DNA of 64,000 bases from Thelonectria olida (Eukaryota > Ascomycota > Sordariomycetes > Hypocreales > Nectriaceae). A program made the position numbers and the translations under genes. Positions 50,168 to 61,707 of the stretch are shown here, one piece after another. Where the stretch lies: NCBI GenBank assembly GCA_020736575.1, contig JAGPYM010000007.1:806001-870000 (forward strand). Direction: 5' to 3'. The notes under the pieces were generated by a model. The model did not search any database. It was not told the DNA's origin and saw nothing but the letters and a program-made list of their open reading frames with translations. The stretch's first letter is position 1. The number at the start of each line of letters is the position of its first letter.

Positions 50168-53100
50168 TGCGATTTTGCGAGGTTGGAAGTGGTGAGGGTT
50201 GAGGGGTCAGGTGTTGATGATCTGATGATGCTTCCGCTGGCTGGAGACGGAGAGCTTCGTCGAGCTCGCGGCGAACCACGGCTGAGGGGGAAATAGGGGG
50301 AAATTAAGGATGCTTGAAGCAGATGAAGCTGCAGAGTTCTCGAGAGAAGCCAATTGAAGAAGAGTTGAAAAGTTTTCGAGGCGAGACCGGAGCTTGTCCG
50401 GGGGGCGAAAGTTGGGAAGGAGGAGGTGGTGCTTCGGTTGCGTCACTGGGAGGCGCCGCTGAACGTGACGAGATCAGCAAGGAAAGAAGCGAGTGCTGAG
50501 TGGGCGAACAGGGTTGGTGAATGCAAGAAGGAGGTTGTGCTGCGACGCTAAAGGGTTGGGGGGAGGGGCAACCGTGCGGGCAGGAGCTATCTCGTCGTAC
50601 CTACCAATGTTGAGATAGCTTCACAGTTGGAAGGAGAAGAAAAATATAGTTCAGGTCCAAGTCCCTCACAGCGGACACGTTGGGATAAAAGGAGGAGAGG
50701 TGAGAAAGGAGGAGAGGCAAGAGAAAAAGATAAAACAAAACAAACAGAAAAGCGAGACAACCGAAAACCAAGGCAGAAAATTCCGATGCGAGGGCGGCCG
50801 AGAAGCGAGCGAGCACCCTTGCTTACAAGCCAAGCTAAGACTCGATCTCTCAAATAGTGACGAGAGGGGAATCAAGCGGCGAACTGTCGAGGACTCAACA
50901 GGCGGCCTTTTGAGAGGTGGTGCGGCGCATCATGTACTTTAGCTCCTTCTGTGCAACGACGTGCGGTGCGCTAACGACCTGGCTCCAGAACGTCCAGTGG
51001 GTACTTGGGGAGGGCTCGACGCCTGGGGATTGAGCAGCTCCAGCGGGTGGAGAGGTAGCTTTCCACCAAGCAACGGCCCCTCGGGCCCCCACGCACACTC
51101 CAACCTCAACGCTCGCCGAGACGCCCCGCCTCGGGTTGGCCTTCTCATCTCCCCAAGCTTTGGTGGAGAATGCAAGCAGAGATTGAAGCTTCAACAACAA
51201 CTTCACTCACCTCCCAATGTGCCCACCTTAGCCTCCCCGAGACTCGGCTGAACTTGAATTCGCCAATGCTCAAGAACGCCACCTATTTCGCCCCATACCT
51301 CCCAACAAGTGCTGGGGCCGTCCTTCCAATTTACCCCCTCACACCTCAGCACGCCACGCCCGAGCCTCGACCTTGATCTGACCTCAACGCAAGCCAAGCT
51401 GTTTCACCGAAATCTCTTCGAATATATCTTCTTGTTTTCTCTCCTCTCATTCCCCTATTTGCTAGCTGTCGAATGTCAAAGCCCCGAAAAGGAAGATCCC
51501 AATCCAATTCCTTCCACTGTAATTCCTTCCACTATTCGGAGAACTGTTCTGAAGCGTTCCCGGTCAACCAGTCTAGCCTTTACTGCAGCTCTCCTCTTTA
51601 GCCGGAGCCCGCTAGCCTCAGCGGCCACCAAAGCCAAAAACCAACACATGGCATCAGAAAAAACCCAATTGGTTATGGCAGCTGACTTCTGAGATGCGAT
51701 GTGATGTCTGGTTGCTGTTTGGTTGCATGCAACTCCGGCATACCCTTGCTTGCGTCTTGACCGGGATGACGACATGGAATGCGGGGGAATGACCGGCGTG
51801 CCAATGATCCCGCATCCTTCTCCACAAGAAGATGAACATCATTCAGCTCCTCCGAGTCTCATTTGAATCAATCGTGATGGGATTTGGGCTGGCTATGGTC
51901 CTCGGATCGAGTACGAAAGCCTTACCGAGTTGCGTGATTTTTCATCCCTCGGAGGGCTCACTGTTCGTACGTACGCCAAAACATCTCTTGGATCCCCGCG
52001 CTCATGAAATGTCTCCAAAACGTTTCTCGTCTCTCCGCACTCCAAATGTCGGACATGTCGATAGCCGATACTCGATAAGCCCTATCTCGTACCTACTTTA
52101 GGCCTCCCCTTACCTGTGTAACCGGAGCATCATCAAAGCATTCCAACACATTCCCCTTGCTCCTCGGATATCCATTTTCCTGGGCTCTCGTTGGCCCTCG
52201 AATGCTCCGCTCTGGCTCCCTTGCAGGTCTCACCTACGCGTCAACGGGTCTTCCGAATACCCTCTGCCGGCTTCTTATCCTCACCGCTTGACTTCTTCAT
52301 GGTCCAGCTTAGGTAAAGAGGAGGCTCTTGAATCGCCTCAACTCCACAGCTCGGCCGAGATGCCCCTGCGTCGGTTTGAAATATGCCGAGCAGAAATGTC
52401 CCATCGGGGGAAACCAATATTGCAATGCCCTACTCGTACAATAACACGGCAATGCCCGGTCACATTTCTCCAGGCACAGTTGTTATCCTCCGCAATGTCT
52501 CGTCTTACCTAACATATTCAACCAGATAAACAGAAAAACGCCCTATCAACAGGAATCGCCAAGGCTCTGCCAATGATAGCTCACCGCCCTATTGCCTAGC
52601 TGAAACACTACGCTACGCAAAGCTCAGCACGTATTCAACTATTGTTAGCCGGTTGATCATTGGGCTAGCCGCCGGACGGCTTACGGAGGAAATGAGAGCA
52701 GTCTCGGTAGTTTCAACCCAATATCTAGAGGCCCTCACAACATTTTGACTCCATGGGGGTGCGGACCTCATCTACTTCATCGACAGACTTGAGGTTTTGC
52801 TAAATGAGCTCGGGTAGGTTTCATCAGAATCAAGTTCTGAGATCCCCGCGGCCCAGACAGATCGCAATCACATCAATCACAAAGAGACAAGAGAACCACG
52901 TATTGAGAAGACAGGTCGGGAACTCGGATGCAATTATCGAAAAAGGAGACCAACATGGCAAGTGAAAAAATAAGGAAAGAAAAATAAACAAACAATACAT
53001 TTCCCTGCATTCCAATCTCCCGTCAGTGCGAGGTGTCACGGTCCCAAATAAATGGCTTGATATCCAGATCCTTAATTAAATTAATGAAAGCTATTGATAG

Positions 53101-53630
53101 AAGCTGCCTTTGAGGCTAGCAACTAGGTAAGCAATCATTGCGGCGCGGTCGGACGACTTAGGCGACAAACAAACATGATACTGACGTAGCATCCTCATCA
53201 CTCGAAATCGTTCTTGGACTCTTAGTACCTAGCATATTCCGGAAAGTGCTACTTGTCTCCAAAACGTGAGTTTCTCCTCAACTGAACCACTTCACGACTT
53301 TGGCCCTGTCAATGCGCTGGTCCATTGGTACCTATCTGGTAGGTAGATACGAGAAGTCGGCCAATTTGAAGATAAGACCTTCAGCCTCGCAATGAAGGCT
53401 ACGTGATTGGTGAAAGGAACGCCCCGCGGTGGGGCAAGATTGTGCGAGGCTACCGACTTTTTTCAAAAAAATTTGGACTGCAACCCATTCTTTGCGAAGG
53501 CTAGCACAAGAACCTACCTGCGTTCACCACATTCGAGATACCCAGACTTCCGGACGCTCCTCGTGGACAGAAATACGTGCTCGTTTGCTACGCCTTTTAC
53601 TCTTTCTAACAAAGAGAGCTCACATTCAAT
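50168..53630. other. Divergent intergenic region, GSY1 / YTM1
   Basis: About 3.46 kb. The GSY1-proximal 700 bp is purine-rich on the plus strand, that is CT-rich on the coding strand, as expected for a leader. 51100-51700 contains short frames only. 52500-53400 is AT-richer, with a GGTACCTATCTGGTAGGTAG motif near 53328-53347. No gene recognised. Confidence 0.5.
50285..50304 (-). promoter_or_regulatory. Duplicated AGGGG (stress response element-like) upstream of GSY1
   Basis: The plus strand shows AGGGGGAAAT twice in direct repeat (starts 50285 and 50295), 118-137 nt upstream of the GSY1 ATG. Another AGGGG is at 50564-50568. AGGGG/CCCCT is the STRE core bound by Msn2/4-type C2H2 factors, and yeast glycogen synthase is STRE-controlled. 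The element is seen; its use in this fungus is inference. It may lie in the 5' UTR. Confidence 0.4.
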
Positions 53631-55113
53631 ATGGGCGACACGCAGGTGAAGGTCGTCTTCACCACCACGGAGCAGGACCTGGTCCTCCCGGAAGAGAAGA
53701 CACAACTTCTTGTCCCAGCCGGTACGTTCGCAACAACTAAAGAGATCTCCGATTGAGAGTTTTGGCACATCATTTGACTAACTCAATGCCACAGACATCA
53801 AACGATATGACCTCTCCCGCATCCTCAACTCTGAGTCTATGCTCAACACCTCGTCCCCCATCCCCCTCGACTTCCTCGCCAACGGCACATTTCTGCGCAC
53901 CTCCGTCGACGAATATCTCGCCTCCAATGGCCTCTCCTCGGAATCTACCCTGGTTCTTCAATACGTTCGCAGTCTGCTTCCTCCCGTCTACGAGGCGAGC
54001 TTCGAGCACGACGACTGGGTCAGCGGCGTGGATGTTCTATCTGCCACCTCCGCCGCTGGTCTCCTAGCTGGTGATGCCAGCGTGCCAGAGAGAGTAGCTA
54101 GTTCCTCCTACGACGGCCTCGTGAGAGTTTGGAATCCCTCCGGCGACGCAATTGCCGTCTCCAAGGCTGGCGGCCATTCTCAGAGGGTCAACACCGTCAA
54201 GTGGCTTTCTCAAAAGCAACTCGTCTCGGCCGGACTAGACCGAAAGGTCATCGTCTGGGACTACAGCGAGTCCGACGACGGCTTCTCCGGCACCCTCAAG
54301 GCAAACATGGAGCTCTGGGGCCACGACAAGGATATCAACAACATCGACGTCAACGGCTCCACGAAGCGAATCCTCACAGCCTCGTCCGACGGCCGTGTCG
54401 GCCTATGGTCTTCCTCAAAACGAACCGCTCCTCAGGCCGACCCCGAGAGCTTGCCTTCGGCGCACAGCACTAAGCGTACCAAGCTCTCCAGCGCCGCCAA
54501 CACGGCCCAACGCGGCCCTCTCGCCATGATCGCTGCCCACGATGACCCCGTCACTGCTGCCATTTTCCACCCTACTGATCCCACCGTGGCTTATTCAGTG
54601 TCGAAAGACCACACGCTCAGAACTCTCGATCTAACCACACAACGCGAGGTCAGTCGGTTAACGACCATGCACCCTCTACTCTGCGCCACGGCCCTGCCTG
54701 GTTCCTCCCTCATTGCTGCGGGCTCGTCCGCCCGCCACATCACGCTCCTTGACCCCCGCGAGTCCGCTTCCGCCACTTCCGCCATGACCCTCCGCGGCCA
54801 CGCCAACATGGTCGTGTCCCTCGCCCCCTCGCCCGAGAACGAACACTCCCTCGTGTCTGGTTCGTACGACAGCACATGCCGAGTCTGGGATCTGCGCAGC
54901 GTGCGCGTTGGCACTCACGAGGAGGGCGGCGGCACCGTCAGCGAGCCCGTGTACACCATTGGGCGAGAGTGGCTCAAGGGCAAGAAGTTGCCGCCGGCCG
55001 GCGATGGCGCCAAGGTGTTGAGTGTTGTGTGGGACAAGACGTGGGGTATCGTGAGCGGCGGCGAGGACAAGAAGGTCCAGATCAACCGGGGACGGGGACT
55101 GTTGGCTTCATAG
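53631..55113 (+). CDS. YTM1: Ytm1/WDR12 ribosome biogenesis WD40 protein
   Basis: Component of the Nop7-Erb1-Ytm1 (PeBoW) complex that matures the 60S subunit in the nucleolus and is removed by the AAA ATPase Rea1. Exons 53631-53721 and 53795-55113 give 469 aa. The N-terminal ubiquitin-like NLE domain (VKVVFTTTEQDLVLPEEKTQ ... FLANGTFLRTSVDEYL) is the Rea1-binding part. A seven-bladed WD40 propeller follows from about residue 110, with blades such as VASSSYDGLVRVWNP, LVSAGLDRKVIVWDYS, ILTASSDGRVGLWSS, LVSGSYDSTCRVWDLR and the last IVSGGEDKKVQINRG. A Ser/Lys-rich insert (HSTKRTKLSSAANTAQR) lies between blades. The start gives MGDTQVKVVF, matching the family. Its end is only 150 bp from the convergent exonuclease gene. 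Confidence 0.95.
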
Positions 55114-55263
55114 AAAATAGATGCGGACATTTAAAAACGGCGAATCTGGTTCATGAGAAAGGGGAAATCAAGGGTATATACTGTGACTATCTATCAACCA
55201 AATTGTTCTTACAACTGCATCCACGGCACCTAGCCATTTCATCAAACACTTTGCTACATTGTT

Positions 55264-57032
55264 TCATATATCTTCTACAGCTTGAAACAAGGCCTTATAT
55301 CTGTCTTTTACGGCCGCGTTAGAGGCGAAGAATGACAGCACTTCAGTCTTCAGCCTCTGCTTCGAGTATGGCATTCCCTCGTATGCGATGGAGTCGAGGA
55401 TGTATGACACCACAGTATTCGTTTTCAAAGGTGGATCGCGGAGGATTTTCGCAATAGCGTCTGGCTGGAGGTCCTTGTTCTCGTACCAGATGTAGTAAGA
55501 CCTGAGGGCAGTGGGAAGCACGCTCATCTTGGAACGTTTGCGGGAGATGTAGAGCCTCTTTTTCAGTTCCGCCGCAATAATCCTGGGGTCAACTGTCCTT
55601 GTTCCCTGAGAAGGTGGTGTCGTAGCAACTTTACCACCCTTTGAGGGTAGAGTTTCTGGCTTCGAGATGAGAGCGGGCTCGCTGTCCGGTGATTGTAACG
55701 TCTTTGCGTCTGACACCTCTTTATCTTCGCTGTCCGACATAGTTTCGTCGTTGGGTACTTCAATCTCTTCTTCTTCTTCTTCTTCAACCTCTGGAGCTTG
55801 AGCTACTTTAATTGGCAGGCGCTTTTCGTAAAGCTCTGGGAGAGGAGGGCACGGGTCTAGCTTTTGTCTCTCGTAGTCCATGACGTGATACAAATGAATA
55901 CCAGCATATGCATCAGAGGCGGAATCTAAAACTCGTTAGCAGAGTGCCGAGGCCTATGCTCTTCTATCGTTGACATACACTGTATCTGGGCTGAGTTCAG
56001 AGGTTGCATCCAGTTGCCCTGGCGAACAATCTCTCCTTTGTACATGGGAAGGCGAAGGAACTCTTGGACCTGAGTAGACATGGGAACAACAACCTTGTTG
56101 ATGAAGTTCAACTGTCCCGTTCTGGAGTACTTGACCAGTTTGTACAGATGGCTAAGTTCAAATATTCCCTTTGTCTGCACACCGAGGAACCTCTTTAACC
56201 TTGTGCAGTCTCCCGAGATATTGACGCCAGTCTTGATAACGTCCTCGTTCTCCATGATCTCGCGGAACGTCGGTGCTACAAAGTCTGCCTTCGGAAAGCG
56301 GGCTGTGTGAAAGAGGGCAATACGGCTTGGACTTGCGATCTGGATGAGGGAGATATTCCGGCGGACGCCTTCAGTGCTCGTCGCATACATCATCCACTCC
56401 ATGTCAAAGCCGAGGATCTCCTCCCCAATGAAGTACTTTTTGCAGACATCTTCCATGGTGTGCTTGCTCGTGCAGTAGTGCACCTTTACATTCTGCGCCG
56501 TTCCATCTTCGTGGAGGCGTCTGTACATAGTATGAGACCAGTACGACTGCGGAGTTCCCGTTCTTCTCTTGAGGGCAGCCTGAAAGAGGTCATTGCTGAT
56601 GACATATTCGAGGTGTGATACCGGTGGAAGAATTGGCTTTTCAGGTTCCTTTTTGGCTTGGATTTCGCTCTTTTCTTTGGCTTTAGTTTGATCAGGAAGG
56701 TTAGGTATCGTCTTAGGGGTGACCTCAGAAACTGGGACGCTTGCAGCTCCTTTGATGGGAGGGGCGCCAGTCAGTAAGATTTCATTTTCGTCGCACCATT
56801 GGGTGGCATCACGTTCAAACTGGTCGTCGTCGCTAAACTCGTCTAGATTGAGATTGATGGCCGGGGTGTTATTGGCAGTGGCTGCGGTGCCAGGATTGGC
56901 CGTGTGGAGATACCGAGTTGTATCGAGGGAGGGATACAGTAGTTGGACATTTGTCTTGGGGGCATTTGTTCTTGCAGAAAAACGGATACCCGAGCTTGGA
57001 TCCCATAAGTTGCTTCGTGGTTGAGCTGACAT
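55264..57032 (-). CDS. DEDDy 3'-5' exonuclease (RNase D/WRN-exonuclease-like)
   Basis: Predicted nuclease of the DEDD superfamily acting on RNA or DNA 3' ends. Exons 57032-55979 and 55925-55264 give 571 aa. The intron donor GTATGT was chosen because it restores the last active-site motif. Catalytic residues: Asp210 and Glu212 in EEILGFDMEWM, Asp275 in VNISGDCTRLKRFLG, and Tyr352/Asp356 in QYSASDAYAG, so all four acids and the Tyr of a DEDDy enzyme are present. The N-terminal 140 residues are disordered, with acidic and Lys/Glu stretches. The C-terminal 200 residues hold a poly-Glu run (EEEEEEEI) and a helical region (SVLPTALRSYYIWYENKDLQ) that may be a nucleic-acid-binding helical domain. Not a helicase: no Walker motifs. 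The exact orthologue is uncertain. Confidence 0.85.
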
Positions 57033-57627
57033 GATGGAGATGTATTTTCTTTATGAGTTTGGCCATGTCAGAAAATGTCTCTGTTGACGTTTGAGGAGAC
57101 AATCTCACCTTTGTTGAGTTACGGAAAGAGGTACTTGCCAGGACTTCCTTGCGGGTCTCAATACATTGCCAGCAATGCTTGCCCGCCTTGCGCGATAGGT
57201 CATTGAGGAAGAGGAGAAGAATGTGTGAGCCGCAGAAACTGAGCAGCCATCGCGACAGACAATCATGACGCTAATGCGCTTCTGAACCCAAGGCAGCCAC
57301 GTCGCGGGGGGTCGATGTTTACAGCCGCCACCATCCAGGCCGTGTTGTGTGGTGGAGTAGAATGAGTGGCTATCCTCTGCTTAGTCACCACCGCGAGCTC
57401 ACGTGGAGACGTGCTAAGCCCACACCTCTGACCCTTGCAGCCTTCATTCATCCCACTTTGCCATCGGCGAGAGCTTAACAGATTCAACGACAGACGTCGA
57501 ACCGGACTTCTTTCAAAGCAGCCGACATTTTCACATTACCACACCAGCGGGTGCATATCATATGAGGACCACTTATTGAAACGCAGCCTCGAAAACTCGA
57601 ATCACCAGCTCCACAGCCTCACTCACG
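57033..57627. promoter_or_regulatory. Bidirectional promoter region, exonuclease / LSM5
   Basis: 595 bp between two divergent start codons, so it must contain both promoters. No TATA box stands out. A short upstream frame on the plus strand (57435-57656) overlaps the LSM5 start in another frame and is probably chance. Confidence 0.5.
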
Positions 57628-58163
57628 ATGGCGTCCCAGTTGCTACCCCTCGGTGAGCGTCTCGCATCCAACACGTGCAACTGCCTTCCAAGCAATCACT
57701 AACATCCACTAAGAGCTCATCGACAAGTGTGTCGGCTCCAAGATTTGGGTCGTTATGAAGGGTGACAAAGGTACGATGGCCCCAAGCTTCTGCCTCTGCC
57801 CTCGCTAATGAACATGTCAGAATTCAGCGGAACCCTCTTGGGTTTTGATGACTACGTCAGTGAGTATTAGCAGGCCTATTTAATAAGCAGCCCACGCTGA
57901 CTCTTGGGTAGACATGGTGCTGGAAGATGTGACTGAATTGTATGAGCTGGCCTCTCCCTGTCCTCTCCCTGTCCTTCGCCCCCTCCGTAATGAGACTAAC
58001 TTGCCAGTGACTACTCTGGAAACCACACGAAGCTGCCCAAAATCTTGCTGAATGGAAACAATATTTGCATGGTACATCATCTTTTTATCGCCTTCGAGCA
58101 TGGCCTTTTATACTGACTGCGTCTTAGCTGATCCCTGGAGGTGAGGGTCCAGGAAGTGCCTGA
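57628..58163 (+). CDS. LSM5: LSm5 subunit of the Lsm1-7/Lsm2-8 rings
   Basis: Small Sm-fold protein of the cytoplasmic mRNA-decay ring (Lsm1-7) and the nuclear U6 snRNA ring (Lsm2-8). Six exons: 57628-57652, 57714-57770, 57821-57859, 57912-57939, 58008-58071 and 58128-58163, giving 82 aa. Every junction is GT-AG and phases match. The Sm1 motif runs CVGSKIWVVMKGDKEFSGTL then GFDDYVNMVLEDVTE. The Sm2 motif is ILLNGNNICMLIPGG, carrying the RNA-binding NGN-type loop. The N-terminal LLPLELIDKCVGS is diagnostic for LSm5. Five introns make up more than half of this 536-bp gene. It is too fragmented to appear as a long open frame and was assembled by eye. Confidence 0.95.
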
Positions 58164-58504
58164 GAGAAGGAAGCAATGAAATGAAAACTTTATCTTAAAT
58201 ACTATCTACTCCAACTTCAGTACACTGAGGTCCCTGAGGCCCACGAACTTGAAGGCCGCCACGCGACATATCCGGGGTTACTAGCTGTATCACCTGAAGA
58301 TGCCCTTGGCACACAAGCACGCCAAAGAAAGGCCAAGTGGAGGATGTGTACAAAAGAGCAGGATGATGAATGATCCGTTCGACCCTCAGCTCGTCTTACA
58401 TCCTTAGTTTGGCTTTTTGAAAAAGAAAACAGTCACATTATATCCCCAACGCCTGCCGCCCATGGAGTCGTGTCCGCGTAGGACTCACTTCTGGTTGTAG
58501 TCCT
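58164..58504. other. Convergent intergenic region, LSM5 / RPB11
   Basis: 341 bp between two stop codons, holding both 3' UTRs. Nothing else was seen. Confidence 0.6.
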
Positions 58505-59066
58505 CTAATGACCGTTTTGCATGCCCTGGTCTCCGGTATTCGTAATGCGTCTCAATTCCCACTCTCGCGTGAACTCTTGGTGCAACATCTCGAGTTGGTT
58601 AATGAGCTTCTCACAGACCGACGTGAAGACGTCGCGAGGAGTCATTTGACCGTCTGTTTGGACACGGATGAATAGCTCGGGTACATTAGGGTGAGCAACT
58701 ATGGCGGATGGTGAGAGAGAGCGCATGCGTAAGACCAAAGTATTACTCACTCTTGTATCCGGCCATGTGGACGTTGGGATGCTGCTTGAGGTGTTCGGAG
58801 AGAAGGTTTCCGAGGGTGTGGTCTTCCTTCATTAGAACGAAGTCCGACGTGTTGGACATGCCTGTAGTACGGCGTGAGAAGGGAAGCGCAAGCAGCTCGC
58901 GGGATGCCTTACCTGAGTAGACCCTTTCCTCAATCTTCTTCTCGCCATCGCTGAGAAGGAAGAGCTCGAAACTGCGTCAAAGGTCAGCGCAGGCCCAAGC
59001 GGTTGACAACAAGAAACGCAACGGGTCATCCTGTAGGTTCAAGTGTTTGGGGTTTCCTAGAGCCAT
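58505..59066 (-). CDS. RPB11: RNA polymerase II subunit RPB11
   Basis: Alpha-like subunit that pairs with Rpb3 at the base of RNA polymerase II. Exons 59066-59023, 58971-58913, 58861-58751 and 58698-58505 give 135 aa, close to the usual 115-130. The family dimerisation fold is clear: PFELFLLSDGEKKIEE, then VLMKEDHTLGNLLSEHL (the hallmark KEDHTLGN segment), KIAHPNVPELFIRVQTDG and the C-terminal helix INQLEMLHQEFTREWELR. The AC19-type subunit of Pol I/III shares the fold, but its N-terminus and length differ, so RPB11 is preferred. The first intron uses a weak donor, GTTGCG. Convergent with LSM5. Confidence 0.9.
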
Positions 59067-60121
59067 CTTGAGCGCGGAAGTTGGTGGTGGCGGAGAGAGA
59101 TGACGAAAGAAGGAAGGAAGGGACGGTCCCTGATGAAGGTTGAAAGGCTGTTTTGCTGGCGCAGGTGGTTGCCAGTTGGCGTCGTATCTCAAAGGAGTCG
59201 ACCAATAGTGAATGTGAGGAAGCAAAGCTCAAAACTATCCTTGCAGTCTCGCTGATTTGATAAGAGCACGGCACGATAGTTTCAGCTTCCATTCTCATTT
59301 GTCACTCAGGACAGGACCAATCGCTCTTATTCGACAGTTTCCAAAGTAGAATTATGGACATGCTCAAGCTGATGATGAATGAGAACCAGAAACATGGAAA
59401 TGATTCGAATACCGAGAGGGGTTTTCAGGTTCGTGCTGCCCAAGTGTTTGTGATTCGCGGCGTGAAGTGAGAGCTCGTCCGAAACGGAAATTGAGGCTAT
59501 CCAGAGTCCATGGACGGTGAGGCAGAAGCGGTGGAGATGCCGCATAGAAACCAGGCCATTCCAGTAAAGGTAGAGGAATAAACGTTGAATCGCAGTACGA
59601 CTTAAAAAGGCAAAAGATGCCACTTACCGATCAGGCGCGTTCATATTGGCGGCGCAAAGCTTTCAAAGCAAGGTGTTGTCGTGTTTTCGATGGGGTGGCA
59701 AGTCGTTTTGGTGGATACTCGAGAAGAAGAGTCTTTAAGCGTGGAGAAGTAGGTAAAGAAAACCTGCAGATAAAGGATTTACCTCACAGATATTTGATAT
59801 GATCCAAAAGAAGAGTCTGTGATTAAGAAAGCACGCCGGATGTCAAAAGGGCGACAATGAATAGAGGTTACAGAGTGAAGCTCCAAAGTGAGGACATGCC
59901 TGCGCCTGGACTTTAGGATGACATTTGACAAAAGGGTAATTGCCGGCTAAATTAGCCACCACTAATTCTGCACCCTGCAGGCTCAACAACCTCTCTGTTC
60001 GTGCCTACCTTCAATTGGTATGAAAGGACCAATTTTCGGCTTTGTTATTCACTTAATTCAATCAACAATAGGGAACTGCATTTTCCTTCCTATTCTAGTC
60101 AATAGAGGCTAGTCGCGGCAA
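59067..60121. other. Divergent intergenic region, RPB11 / MTQ1
   Basis: About 1.05 kb shared upstream region, AT-rich between 59600 and 60100. A 98-codon minus-strand frame (59327-59623) has no recognisable features. No gene called. Confidence 0.55.
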
Positions 60122-61204
60122 ATGCCCCGGCTTGCACCCTCATTGTTTCGGCAGGCAAAACGAGAATCACCTCACCTGGCAACTCTTCTTCCTGCTTGTC
60201 GGGATATTGGATCAGCGCGCAATGAGCTGCGATGGTTGCAAAGTCACATTGATGAGAATTTTTCGTCTCGGAAACCCCGTCACTTGGAGAGGCTAGTTCG
60301 CCAAAGAGGAAAAGGTGTCCCACTACAGTACGTGCTGGGTTCACAACCCTTTGGAGCCCTCGACATCAAGTGCAAGGAAGGCGTTCTCATCCCCCGACCA
60401 GAAACTGAAGCATACACCTGTTTTCTGATAGATCTAATCAAATCGGGAGGGTTGCTATGTTCGCGGGCGGAGTTAAAGGAAAACGAGCTCAAGATAATCG
60501 ACTTTTGCACGGGCACAGGGTGCATTCCGCTCTTATTGTTTTCGTCCTTGCAACGACTAGTCAAAAACTTGACAGTGCAAGGTGTTGATATTTCGCCAAC
60601 AGCGATTCAACTTGCTAAAGAGAACATTACTCGGAACATCAAGCTTGGAAACACGTCCAAACCAACTGTGGACAAAGACATTCAAATCATAAAAGCGGAT
60701 GTGTTCAGTGACAGCGATATCCAACAGCTCGCAAACTCTCGCTCTGACGTCCTCATCTCAAACCCACCTTACATCTCGCAAGACGTCTGGAACAGTGGGC
60801 GTGGCCAACTCGGCTATTCGGTCCGCAAGTATGAGCCACGACTGGCTCTGATTCCCGATGGCGAACTTCCTCGTCCGGCTTGGTGTGATCCTGCGGATGT
60901 ATTTTATTCGAGGCTGTTGGATGTTGCGGCACTGCTGGCCCCGAAAGTCATTCTTTTCGAAATTGGGGACGAGAGTCAGGCTCGCCGTGTATTACAGCTT
61001 TATTTCCGCCACAAGGTCGCCAGCCTTTCCCATGTCGAACTGTGGCGAGACTGCCCTGACTTGGAGCCTGCTGAAGATGAAGAGACTCGCATAGAAGTGG
61101 CGACACAGGACGGCGTGAAAAATGTCGTTTTGGTGAGGGGAGGTGGTCTTCTCCGATCCATCTTCATCCGAAGTTTAGTCAGGGAGTCATGTGTGAGTTC
61201 ATAG
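60122..61204 (+). CDS. MTQ1: HemK/Mtq1 release-factor glutamine N5-methyltransferase
   Basis: S-adenosylmethionine-dependent enzyme that methylates the Gln of the GGQ motif in mitochondrial peptide-chain release factor. Single exon, 360 aa. N-terminal helical substrate-binding part (about 1-110: LERLVRQRGKGVPLQYVLGS). The Rossmann methyltransferase follows, with the SAM motif IIDFCTGTGCIPLLL (about 122-136), acidic GVDISPTA, and the catalytic NPPY in VLISNPPYIS near residue 213, the signature of the PrmC/HemK family. The GVLIPRPETE segment before the SAM motif is also a family hallmark. Cytosolic Mtq2 is smaller and lacks the N-terminal domain, so Mtq1 fits better. The basic, Ser/Arg-containing N-terminus could import it into mitochondria. 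The last six residues (ESCVSS) may be an artefact if a 3' intron exists. Confidence 0.92.
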   Translation: MPRLAPSLFRQAKRESPHLATLLPACRDIGSARNELRWLQSHIDENFSSRKPRHLERLVRQRGKGVPLQYVLGSQPFGALDIKCKEGVLIPRPETEAYTCFLIDLIKSGGLLCSRAELKENELKIIDFCTGTGCIPLLLFSSLQRLVKNLTVQGVDISPTAIQLAKENITRNIKLGNTSKPTVDKDIQIIKADVFSDSDIQQLANSRSDVLISNPPYISQDVWNSGRGQLGYSVRKYEPRLALIPDGELPRPAWCDPADVFYSRLLDVAALLAPKVILFEIGDESQARRVLQLYFRHKVASLSHVELWRDCPDLEPAEDEETRIEVATQDGVKNVVLVRGGGLLRSIFIRSLVRESCVSS

Positions 61205-61707
61205 GTATAATACCCATGAGTCTACTGAATGAGGGGCATCTGTATTCGCTAAAATCGATGAGAAATAACTCGGTGGTTTGTGGGGAAGCAGAGAAAACTA
61301 TGACCATGCCATTTACCGCCTTGTCAATCCATTAAGCGAATTCAACAAAGAAACTCTTGTAACTAAATCCGCAGGCATCGACTCGTTGACGCGCCACCCG
61401 GGGTCGGCACTCCCGCAAGCGGATCCCCGACGACTTCCGAGAGCACGTGATGACATTCAATTTTCGAGCTAGCAACTCAATGGACTCATCACCAGAAGCT
61501 TCCACATCGTGGTGTCATCATCAATTCCACCCCATTGGGCCCAGGAACGTCAAGTTTTCGAGACAATACGCTGGTGTACGTTCAACAAGCAACCACAGGG
61601 CCCTCCACATCTGCGTTTCACTCCCCCATGCGATAGCAGGGCTTCCTGCGCACCTCTGCCATCCACGACTCCGGTGGTTCCGCACTGCGCAAGCTTGGAT
61701 TGCCGCC
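61205..61707. other. Intergenic region MTQ1 to m-AAA protease
   Basis: About 500 bp between two plus-strand genes. The m-AAA frame stays open upstream to an ATG at 61447, but that 87-residue extension lacks targeting-peptide character and is probably 5' UTR. Confidence 0.55.

Noticed and set aside
61447..61707. Upstream in-frame ATG extending the m-AAA protease by 87 residues
   Set aside because: The extension lacks a mitochondrial targeting pattern, while the ATG at 61708 begins a typical one.
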